Positions 1 through 5,285 of a DNA stretch of 11,184 nt are shown here, one piece after another. The DNA lies in contig DATCBU010000046.1 in NCBI GenBank assembly GCA_036511675.1, positions 1 to 11,184 of the forward strand, in the 5' to 3' direction. The notes beneath the pieces were generated by a model. It saw nothing but the letters and a program-made list of their open reading frames with translations. It was not told where the DNA came from and did not search any database. The position numbers and the translations under genes are program-made. The DNA is from Chersky-840 sp036511675 (lineage in GTDB: Bacteria > Actinomycetota > Acidimicrobiia > Acidimicrobiales > UBA8190). Within the stretch, counting starts at the first letter, position 1. Each line of letters starts with the position of its first letter.

Positions 1-727
1 CGTCCCCCACGATCACGTGCAGCCGCCGGTAGCGCTGGGGATCGGCGTGGGGCTCGTCGCGGGTGTTGACGATGGGACGCTTTAACGTCGTCTCGAGGCC
101 GATCTCCTCCTCGAAGAACTCGGCTCGCTGGGAGATCTGGAAGGTGATGTCGCGCCCCGCGTTGCCCGCCGTCTCGCTGCCCACCTTGCCGGCCCCGGCG
201 AAGATCTGACGCGTGACGAAGTGCGGGGTGATGAGATGCGCGATGCGCGCGAAGGGCACGGCGCGGTCCATCAGATAGTTCTCGTGGGTGCCGTACGAAT
301 TGCCCTTGCCGTCAGAGTTGTTCTTGTAGACGACGATGGACTGGCCCTCGGGCAGCGTCCGGCGCACCGCCGCCATCGATCGGCGCAGCACCTCCTCGCC
401 CGCCCGGTCGTAGAGCACACACTCCAGGGGATCCGCGCACTCGGGAGTCGAGAACTCCGGGTGGGCATGGTCGACGTAGTACCGGGCTCCGTTGGTGAGC
501 ACGGCGTTGACGAGATGGGTCTCGATCTCGGGGGGCATCGAACCCTCGCGGGCGAATCCCCGGGCGTCGTTGCCCGGTGACTCGTCCTCGAAGTCCCACC
601 CGGCCCGGGCCAGGTCCGAGACGTACGCGTTGACCAGCAGCGAGGACGACGCGACGGGGTTGCCGTCGCCACCGACGTGGTGAATTCCGTACTCCGTCTC
701 GATCCCGCACACCTTCGCGACGACCAC
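1..727 (-). CDS. dop: Dop, Pup deamidase/depupylase (N-terminal part, runs off the window)
   Basis: Dop deamidates the C-terminal Gln of Pup and removes Pup from tagged proteins in the actinobacterial Pup-proteasome pathway (family knowledge). The minus frame from a GTG at 727 stays open to the window edge and gives 242 residues, about half a normal Dop. Visible motifs are GIETEYG (8-14), the acidic nucleotide/metal-binding start shared by Dop and PafA; YYVDHAHPE (83-91), whose Asp86 matches the family's catalytic Asp; and NNSDGKGNSYGTHENY (136-151). The segment WDFEDESPGNDARGF (44-58) matches the Dop loop that PafA ligases lack, so I call Dop rather than PafA. The GTG was chosen because the protein then begins a few residues before GIETEYG, and because TAGGGT lies exactly 7 nt upstream with no good Shine-Dalgarno, as in a leaderless transcript. 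arc lies 75 bp upstream on the same strand. Confidence 0.95.
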   Translation of the reverse strand, partial: MVVAKVCGIETEYGIHHVGGDGNPVASSSLLVNAYVSDLARAGWDFEDESPGNDARGFAREGSMPPEIETHLVNAVLTNGARYYVDHAHPEFSTPECADPLECVLYDRAGEEVLRRSMAAVRRTLPEGQSIVVYKNNSDGKGNSYGTHENYLMDRAVPFARIAHLITPHFVTRQIFAGAGKVGSETAGNAGRDITFQISQRAEFFEEEIGLETTLKRPIVNTRDEPHADPQRYRRLHVIVGD

Positions 728-734
728 GAAACCG

Positions 735-740
735 ACCCTA
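735..740 (-). promoter_or_regulatory. Candidate -10 (TAGGGT) of a leaderless dop promoter
   Basis: On the minus strand TAGGGT is followed by 7 nt (CGGTTTC) and then the dop GTG. TAnnnT at this distance from a start codon is the usual layout of actinobacterial leaderless transcripts. The same TAGGGTCGG string precedes the FIST gene at the same spacing. No convincing -35 is seen. Confidence 0.5.
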
Positions 741-773
741 GTTCGTGGCGGCTGGGGCGGCGCGGCCCTCTGG

Positions 774-796
774 TGAAGGGGGTACGGACCCCTTCA
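774..796 (-). terminator. Hairpin between arc and dop, candidate terminator or attenuator
   Basis: TGAAGGGG (774-781) pairs with CCCCTTCA (789-796) around a 7-nt loop, a perfect 8-bp stem. On the minus strand it begins 6 nt after the arc stop codon and lies before dop. There is no T run, so it would be an intrinsic terminator only of the T-less kind proposed for high-GC actinobacteria; an mRNA-processing or stability element is equally possible. Confidence 0.45.
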
Positions 797-802
797 GCCT
801 TC

Positions 803-2608
803 TCACAGATACTGGCCGGTACCCACCCGTTCGATGGAACGGCCGCCCTTGGTCTCCTCGGTGTCGGCCAGGAGGGTGCGCACGTACACGATGCGCTCTC
901 CCTTCTTTCCCGAGATCCGGGCCCAGTCGTCGGGGTTGGTGGTATTGGGCAGGTCTTCGTTCTCCTTGTACTCCCGGCGGATCGACTCCAAGAGGTCCGA
1001 AGTGCGGACCCCCTTCCCCTCCCCCGCGATGGCCCGCTTGATGGCCAGCTTCTTGGCCCGGCGGACGATGTTCTCGATCATCGCCCCCGAGGCGAAGTCC
1101 CGGTAGTAGAGCACCTCTTTGTCACCGTTCTGATACGTCACCTCGAGGAACTTGTTCTCGTCGTCGGCGCGGTACATCTCCACCACGGTGTCCTCGATCA
1201 TGGCCTGCACCGACTTGGCCGCATCGCCTCCTCCGAGGCGTTCCACCTCCTTGGCGTCGATGGGAAGGTCGGCGGTGAGGTAGCGCGAGAAGATCTGCGA
1301 TGCCGCCTCCTCGTTGGGCCGCTCGATCTTGATCTTCACGTCGAGGCGCCCGGGCCGGAGGATGGCGGGGTCGATGAGGTCTTCTCGGTTCGAGGCGCCG
1401 ATGACGATGACGTCGCGCAGCGCCTCGACCCCGTCGATCTCGGCCAGCAGCTGGGGCACGATGGTCGACTCCATGTCGGAGCTGATGCCCGTGCCCCGGG
1501 TGCGGAACAGCGAGTCCATCTCGTCGAAGAAGATGATGACCGGGACGCCCTCTTCGGCCTTCTCCCGGGCGCGTTGGAACACCAGCCGGATCTGGCGCTC
1601 GGTCTCTCCCACGTACTTGTTCAACAATTCGGGGCCCTTGATGTTCAAGAAGTAGCTCCGGATGTTGGCGTTGCCCGTCACCTGGGCCACCTTCTTGGCC
1701 AGGGAGTTGGCGACGGCCTTGGCGATCAGGGTCTTGCCGCATCCCGGGGGCCCGTACAACAAGATGCCCTTGGGGGCCGGGAGCTTGTACTCCTTGAACA
1801 GTGCCCGGTGCAGATAGGGGAGCTCCACGGCGTCGGTGATGTCCTCGATCTGGCTGTCGAGGCCGCCCACATCCGCGTAGGTGACGTCGGGCACCTCCTC
1901 GAGCACGAGCTCTTCGACCTCGGGCCGGGGCAGCTTCTCCACCAGCAGCTGTGAGCGGGTCTCCATGAGCACGGAGTCGCCGGCGCGCAGGTGAACACCG
2001 AGGAGGTCATGCGACAGCTCGACCACCCGCTCCTCGTCGGCGCGGGCGTACACGATGGCGCGCCGGCCGTCCTCGAGGAGGTCCTTCAGCGTCACGACCT
2101 CACCGGAGTCCTCGCCCTCGCGCGCCAGGATCACGTTCAGCGACTCGTTGAGGACGACCTCTTGGCCCCGGCGCAGCTCCACCCCCTCGATCTCGGGATG
2201 CACCGCCACCCGCATCTTGCGGCCGCCCGAGAACACGTCCACGGACCCGTCATCGTTGGCGTGAAGGAAGGTCCCGTACGCGCTGGGCGGCTGGGTGAGC
2301 TTGTCGACCTCCTCCCGCAACGCCGCGATGTGCTCCTTCGCCTGCTGCAGCGTGTAGGTCAGCTTCTCGTTCTGCGAGACCGCCTGGGCCAGCTGGCCCT
2401 TGGTCTCGAGCAGTCGCTCTTCGAGGCTCTGGACGCGACCGGGCCCCTCCGACAAACGTCGGCGGAGGACGGCGACCTCCTCGTCGGCCTGCAGGCACCG
2501 CTCGCGAAGACGGTCGAGCTCTTCGCGCATCGCCAGCTGTCGTTCCTCTTCCGGCTCGGCCGTCGGAACCACCTCCTGGGCTTGTATCCGGGCGCCTTCA
2601 GCGACCAT
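803..2608 (-). CDS. arc: ARC/Mpa proteasomal ring AAA+ ATPase
   Basis: ARC (Mpa in mycobacteria) is the hexameric ATPase that binds pupylated proteins, unfolds them and feeds them to the 20S proteasome in the cytoplasm. The 601 residues match the family's usual length (about 590-610). Order of parts: an N-terminal charged coiled coil that would bind Pup (about 20-105), two OB-type interdomain regions (about 108-235), then the AAA+ module. The module shows Walker A GPPGCGKT (286-293), pore-loop YVGE (332-335), Walker B IIFFDE (358-363), sensor-1 Asn407 and the RPGR arginine-finger segment (418-421). The last four residues are GQYL, the tail that docks into the 20S alpha ring, so a true proteasome is expected although its genes are outside the window. 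The ATG at 2608 keeps the coiled coil intact; Met27 is a possible later start. No clear Shine-Dalgarno is visible. The divergent neighbour is a ferredoxin. Confidence 0.97.
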   Translation of the reverse strand: MVAEGARIQAQEVVPTAEPEEERQLAMREELDRLRERCLQADEEVAVLRRRLSEGPGRVQSLEERLLETKGQLAQAVSQNEKLTYTLQQAKEHIAALREEVDKLTQPPSAYGTFLHANDDGSVDVFSGGRKMRVAVHPEIEGVELRRGQEVVLNESLNVILAREGEDSGEVVTLKDLLEDGRRAIVYARADEERVVELSHDLLGVHLRAGDSVLMETRSQLLVEKLPRPEVEELVLEEVPDVTYADVGGLDSQIEDITDAVELPYLHRALFKEYKLPAPKGILLYGPPGCGKTLIAKAVANSLAKKVAQVTGNANIRSYFLNIKGPELLNKYVGETERQIRLVFQRAREKAEEGVPVIIFFDEMDSLFRTRGTGISSDMESTIVPQLLAEIDGVEALRDVIVIGASNREDLIDPAILRPGRLDVKIKIERPNEEAASQIFSRYLTADLPIDAKEVERLGGGDAAKSVQAMIEDTVVEMYRADDENKFLEVTYQNGDKEVLYYRDFASGAMIENIVRRAKKLAIKRAIAGEGKGVRTSDLLESIRREYKENEDLPNTTNPDDWARISGKKGERIVYVRTLLADTEETKGGRSIERVGTGQYL

Positions 2609-2753
2609 ACACCGGCCCCGGAGCCAAATTGACGCTCAAGGATTGCCGGAATCAGGTCGACGTCCCGGTAGACTCTTGGCCCGAGTGACAACGGGCGGGA
2701 CCGGCACGCCCTGTGGCTTGCAGGTCGCGACGGTGGCCGGGGCATGACCGGGA

Positions 2754-2769
2754 CAATTGCCTTCAATTG
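2754..2769. promoter_or_regulatory. CAATTG dyad, candidate operator overlapping the ferredoxin -35
   Basis: CAATTGccttCAATTG is a perfect inverted repeat and also a direct repeat of a palindrome with a 10-bp period, one helical turn. It is AT-rich in very GC-rich DNA, and its right half shares three bases with the TTGACA -35 box. That position suits a repressor site for the ferredoxin gene. The binding protein is unknown. Confidence 0.4.
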
Positions 2770-2796
2770 ACACCGCGAAGCGGCCGTCGTTACGTT
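2767..2796 (+). promoter_or_regulatory. Promoter of the ferredoxin gene (TTGACA-N18-TACGTT)
   Basis: A consensus -35 TTGACA (2767-2772) is separated by 18 bp from TACGTT (2791-2796), which fits the actinobacterial TAnnnT -10. The start would fall near 2803, giving a leader of about 48 nt before the ATG at 2851. This is the closest match to a housekeeping sigma-factor promoter in the window. Confidence 0.55.
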
Positions 2797-2850
2797 CCCA
2801 AGCGCTGGCAGTGCCCGAGAAAAGACCCGAGAAAAGGCGAATACGAGCTC

Positions 2851-3087
2851 ATGAAGGTCTGGATCGATCAGGATCTGTGCACCGGCGACGGACTGTGCGA
2901 GGAGATCGCGCCCGCCGTCTTCACATTGCTCGACGACGGCCTCGCCTACGTCAAAGAGGGTGACCAGGTCAAGAACGAGCCGGGAGGCTCCGCCGGGCTC
3001 GCCCTGGTTCCCGGCGACCTCGAGGACGCCGTCACCGAGGCGGCCGAGGAATGTCCCGGGGAGTGCATCTTCATCGAGCAGGGCTGA
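2851..3087 (+). CDS. Small single-cluster ferredoxin
   Basis: A 78-residue acidic electron carrier of the bacterial 3Fe-4S/4Fe-4S single-cluster type. Cluster ligands visible are Cys10 and Cys16 in CTGDGLC, and Cys68 in ECPGEC; Cys72 is an additional Cys. The central ligand position is Asp13 (C-x2-D-x2-C), as in the Pyrococcus furiosus ferredoxin, so the cluster could be [4Fe-4S] with an Asp ligand or [3Fe-4S]. It is somewhat longer than the usual 62-66 residues because of a Gly/Pro-containing stretch at about 41-54. The ATG at 2851 was chosen because homology begins at once (KVWIDQDLC); the upstream in-frame extension looks non-coding. The ribosome site is weak and distant (GAGAAAAGG at 2829-2837). 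It diverges from arc and converges on trmI. The redox partner cannot be seen here; a link to the proteasome is only positional. Confidence 0.92.
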   Translation: MKVWIDQDLCTGDGLCEEIAPAVFTLLDDGLAYVKEGDQVKNEPGGSAGLALVPGDLEDAVTEAAEECPGECIFIEQG

Positions 3088-3101
3088 ACGCTTCACTGCT
3101 C
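3076..3101. terminator. Hairpin spanning both convergent stop codons, candidate bidirectional terminator
   Basis: GAGCAG (3076-3081) pairs with CTGCTC (3096-3101), and inside it TGAA (3085-3088) pairs with TTCA (3092-3095), leaving a 3-nt bulge and a 3-nt loop. It contains the stop codons of both the ferredoxin (plus) and trmI (minus), whose coding ends are only 5 bp apart. No T run is present, so termination is inferred. Confidence 0.4.
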
Positions 3102-3899
3102 CGCATCGGGTGGCGCCACCAGCAGTCTCGCCGTGGTGATGAATCCGGTGTGGGCCACCATGCGGTGATCGGGCCGGACCGAGCGCTCCTCGACGTGCCA
3201 GGTCCGCCGTAAGACTTCGAAGGTCTCCGCCATGCCGAACGACCGCGACGCCATCGCGGCGCGTAGCGTGGCCACCTGGGTGATCGACGGCAGGTACGAC
3301 AGCAGGATCCCCCCCGAGCGCATGGCCTCGGCGGCGGGGCGCAACGCCCGCCACGGCTCGGGAAGGTCGAGCACCACGCGGTCGAGGTCGCGCTCTTCGA
3401 TCCCCTGGTACACGTCGCGCTCTTCCACCCGGTACGTAGCGTCGGGGCCCGCCCACGCCGACACGTTGGCCCGCGCCCCGGCGGCGAAGTCGGGGCGGAC
3501 CTCGTAGCCGACCACGTCGGCGCCCGCCCGCAGCAGCGCCATCGACAACGCGCCCGACCCCACGCCCGCCTCGAGCACCCGCATGCCGGGGCCGATGTCC
3601 GCGGCGATGAGGATGGCACCAAGGTCCTTGGGATAGATCACTTGTGCCCCGCGTGGCATCTTGAGGACCACGTCGGCCAGGGTGGGTCGCAACATCACGA
3701 AGCGACGCCCCGTGGTGGCGGCGACCGTCGACCCCTCGAGGCATCCGATGACGTCGTCGTGGGCGACGATGCCCGAGTGGGTGTGGAAGAAAGCGCCGGG
3801 GTGCAACGTCACGAGGTACCGCCGCTCTTTGGGATCGACGAGCAACACGCGTTCGCCGGCCCCCACGCGGCCCGCACCCCCCTCGCCCTGGGGCGTCAC
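3093..3899 (-). CDS. trmI: TrmI, tRNA (adenine58-N1)-methyltransferase
   Basis: TrmI transfers a methyl group from S-adenosylmethionine to N1 of A58 in the tRNA T-loop. The 268 residues match the family (about 255-280). The N-terminal small domain (about 15-80) is followed by a Rossmann-type methyltransferase domain with motif I VLEAGVGSG (108-116), the acidic strand end GYEVRP (131-136), and DLPEPW (178-183), whose Asp178 lies at the position of the catalytic Asp in this family. The C-terminal signature RTWHVEERSVRP and MVAHTGF (232-253) is typical of bacterial TrmI. The start is GTG at 3899; its last base pair region overlaps the TGA of the upstream 72-aa gene as GTGA, which implies translational coupling. 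It is the last gene of a minus-strand set that begins with small membrane proteins. Alternative name: protein-L-isoaspartate methyltransferase-like in older annotations. Confidence 0.93.
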   Translation of the reverse strand: MTPQGEGGAGRVGAGERVLLVDPKERRYLVTLHPGAFFHTHSGIVAHDDVIGCLEGSTVAATTGRRFVMLRPTLADVVLKMPRGAQVIYPKDLGAILIAADIGPGMRVLEAGVGSGALSMALLRAGADVVGYEVRPDFAAGARANVSAWAGPDATYRVEERDVYQGIEERDLDRVVLDLPEPWRALRPAAEAMRSGGILLSYLPSITQVATLRAAMASRSFGMAETFEVLRRTWHVEERSVRPDHRMVAHTGFITTARLLVAPPDAEQ

Positions 3900-4114
3900 T
3901 CCCCGCCGGTCGACGGTGCGGGCGTGGAGCGGTCCCCCACCGCGATCACGAGGCGTTGGCCGGGCGCCACCCGCCCGCTCCAGGCCACCCGGTCCCGGCT
4001 CTTCAGGGTGCGGCGCACCATCCAGGCCGCAGCTGCCACCGCCAACCAGATCGGCTCTCCCCCCCGGCCGCGCCGCATGGCGCGCGTCACCAGGTATCCC
4101 AGGATCCGGTCCAT
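3896..4114 (-). CDS. Small basic protein of unknown function, coupled to trmI
   Basis: I do not recognise this 72-residue protein. It has a basic N-terminal part (RAMRRGR, 11-17), a short hydrophobic stretch (about 21-33) followed by RRTLKSRDR, and a loose C-terminus rich in Pro, Ser and Thr. The hydrophobic stretch is too short for a confident transmembrane helix but could insert shallowly. Reality is supported by position: its TGA overlaps the trmI GTG start, its ATG lies 10 nt after the stop of the previous gene, and GAGG sits 8 nt before the ATG. The AWMVRRTLK segment faintly recalls YqjK of enterobacteria, which also follows YqjD and YqjE; that is a guess from order and composition only. 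Confidence 0.7.
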   Translation of the reverse strand: MDRILGYLVTRAMRRGRGGEPIWLAVAAAAWMVRRTLKSRDRVAWSGRVAPGQRLVIAVGDRSTPAPSTGGE

Positions 4115-4124
4115 GGGACGAGCC

Positions 4125-4334
4125 TCAGACCTTTCGGATCTCGATGACGGCGGAACGGGCCCGGCCCCGCCGGCGGCCCAGGAGATACGACACCAGCACC
4201 ACGAGCAGGAGCCCCGCCGCGGCCGAGCTGATCAACTTGGGCCGAGCCGCCTCCACGGTCTCCTCCACGCCCCCCGACATCTCGCGGAGCTTGGCCTCCA
4301 GGTCATCGCGGCTGATCTTCGCCGTCGTCGCCAT
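4125..4334 (-). CDS. Small single-helix membrane protein (YqjD-like arrangement)
   Basis: A 69-residue protein with a charged, probably helical N-terminal half (SRDDLEAKLREM, 8-19, continuing to about 31), one transmembrane helix (about 35-52), then a basic stop-transfer segment (GRRRGRAR, 53-60) and a short tail ending IEIRKV. This is the layout of small tail-anchored proteins such as YqjD/ElaB, though I see no firm sequence match. The ATG at 4334 is preceded by a strong ribosome site (AAGGGGA, 7 to 8 nt away) that lies inside the end of the upstream gene; only 2 nt separate the two genes. A longer in-frame reading to 4475 was rejected because it runs through the upstream gene. Confidence 0.8.
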   Translation of the reverse strand: MATTAKISRDDLEAKLREMSGGVEETVEAARPKLISSAAAGLLLVVLVSYLLGRRRGRARSAVIEIRKV

Positions 4335-4336
4335 CG

Positions 4337-4720
4337 TCAGCTCCCCTTCTTGTCGTTGGTGTCGTGCCCGGCCACCGGACGGTGTCGCTGTGTCCCGGGG
4401 CCCTTGACGATCCGCCACGCGGCGAGGCCCATGACCGCCACGGCCGCCGCCGCCACGATCAGGTACGGCAACCAACTGAGATGGCCGGTGAACGACGACC
4501 CGGTCTCGGACTGCAATGCCCGCAGGGCGGCCAGCAGCAGGAGGACGGCCCCGGCGGTGATCGCCACCGACCCGACGAGGCCGAAGACGAGGAATCGTCC
4601 CAGGCTCTTGAGGGGCCCGAGGGTCTCCTGCTTGGCGTAGTCGAGCACGAGGTGGAAGAAGTCGCCACCGGCCGCGGTCAACCCGCCGCCGCGCCCCGAA
4701 TCCCCACCATCACGTTCCAA
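4337..4720 (-). CDS. Two-helix membrane protein, Holin-X / YqjE-like family
   Basis: A 127-residue protein with a Gly-rich N-terminus, an amphipathic stretch (FFHLVLDYAKQETLGPL, 21-37), and two transmembrane helices (about 42-68 and 82-105), ending in a basic, polar tail. The pattern fits the Actinobacterial Holin-X / YqjE family (Phage_holin_3_6, PF07332), which despite its name is mostly chromosomal and of unclear function. Start: TTG at 4720, because GGAGGA lies 7 nt before it; a second in-frame TTG at 4681 has no comparable site. The name does not imply a phage, since no phage genes are nearby. It heads a four-gene set with the 69-aa and 72-aa genes and trmI, and lies 74 bp downstream of the thioesterase. 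Confidence 0.8.
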   Translation of the reverse strand: MERDGGDSGRGGGLTAAGGDFFHLVLDYAKQETLGPLKSLGRFLVFGLVGSVAITAGAVLLLLAALRALQSETGSSFTGHLSWLPYLIVAAAAVAVMGLAAWRIVKGPGTQRHRPVAGHDTNDKKGS

Positions 4721-4794
4721 CCGACCCTCCTCCGGAGCGCGCCATCCTCCCCCGCCCGGGCTCGCTGCCGCAAGCACCCGACCCCGCCGATCCC

Positions 4795-5199
4795 TCAACC
4801 CCGGGGCGACAGGAGATAGGTGGAGCTGGCCTTGGCCACCAGGCGCCCGTCGTCGTCGGTCAGCTCGGCCTCCACGAACGCCACCCGGTTGCCACCCGAG
4901 ACGACCCTCGACGTACAGGTGAGCGTGCCTCCGGGGCGGACCGGGGCGAGGAAGCTCACCTTCATCTCTGCATTGGCGGAGAACACCTTGCGCCCTTTGG
5001 CCCACGTCACGGTGGCCGCACCCATGGCCGAGTCGCACCAGGCGGCCAGGAACCCGCCCTGGATCAGCCCGACGGGATTGGTGAAGCGCTCGTCGGCGGC
5101 CATCCGCCACACCGTCGTCCCGGGCTCGGACTTGTCGACGCACACCATGCCCAGGGTGAGGTCGCAGTTGGGCGGGACCTGCACCTGCGGATCGGCCAC
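4795..5199 (-). CDS. PaaI-like hotdog-fold thioesterase
   Basis: A single hotdog domain of 134 residues, the size of PaaI/YdiI-type acyl-CoA thioesterases, which hydrolyse CoA thioesters in the cytoplasm; the substrate here is unknown. The active-site helix segment NPVGLIQGGFLAAWCDSAMG covers 41-60. Asp56 corresponds to the general catalytic Asp position, but the usual His of the HGG motif is Gln47 (QGG). The second half holds the beta strands (VSFLAPVRPGG, 81-91; AFVEAEL, 107-113; LVAKASSTYLL, 120-130). I chose GTG 5199 because TACGGT lies 6 nt upstream, as in a leaderless transcript, and it avoids overlap with divergent nagA. GTG 5232 would add 11 residues (145 aa) with no better support. 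Confidence 0.82.
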   Translation of the reverse strand: MADPQVQVPPNCDLTLGMVCVDKSEPGTTVWRMAADERFTNPVGLIQGGFLAAWCDSAMGAATVTWAKGRKVFSANAEMKVSFLAPVRPGGTLTCTSRVVSGGNRVAFVEAELTDDDGRLVAKASSTYLLSPRG

Positions 5200-5204
5200 G
5201 GCGA

Positions 5205-5211
5205 TACCGTA
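5205..5211. promoter_or_regulatory. Candidate shared -10 for both directions (TACCGTA)
   Basis: Read on the minus strand this is TACGGT, 6 nt before the thioesterase GTG. Read on the plus strand it is TACCGT, upstream of nagA. Both readings satisfy TAnnnT, so one 7-bp element could open for both polymerases. No strong -35 is visible on either side. Confidence 0.35.
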
Positions 5212-5257
5212 CGACCCGCGTGCCCAGGCCACGAACCGACACCGCTCGCCCCCGGTC

Positions 5258-5276
5258 CCCCTCCGGCCCGGAGGGG
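5258..5276 (+). promoter_or_regulatory. Palindrome covering the nagA ribosome-binding site
   Basis: CCCCTCCGG (5258-5266) and CCGGAGGGG (5268-5276) are perfect 9-bp arms around one base. As RNA, an 8-bp GC stem with a 3-nt loop would pair the whole Shine-Dalgarno GGAGGGG (5270-5276). As DNA it would be a 19-bp operator. It ends 9 nt before the chosen nagA GTG. Confidence 0.45.
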
Positions 5277-5285
5277 CACACCGTC

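Noticed and set aside
677..1954. A 425-codon plus-strand frame
   Set aside because: Antisense to arc, whose Walker A, Walker B and GQYL tail are unambiguous.
2713..2850. Extension of the ferredoxin upstream of ATG 2851
   Set aside because: It would place the promoter and the CAATTG dyad inside coding sequence, and the extra residues do not resemble a ferredoxin.
2359..3744. A 461-codon minus-strand frame crossing from trmI into arc
   Set aside because: It overlaps trmI, the ferredoxin, the intergenic promoter region and arc in wrong frames and shows no domain.
4337..4720. Holin-X protein as a sign of a prophage
   Set aside because: No phage structural, lysis or integration genes are near, and this family is commonly chromosomal in actinobacteria.
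5220..5285. Extension of nagA to GTG 5220
   Set aside because: The added residues are Pro/Arg-rich with no family similarity, and GGAGGGG precedes GTG 5286. Not fully excluded, because TACCGT lies 9 nt before GTG 5220.
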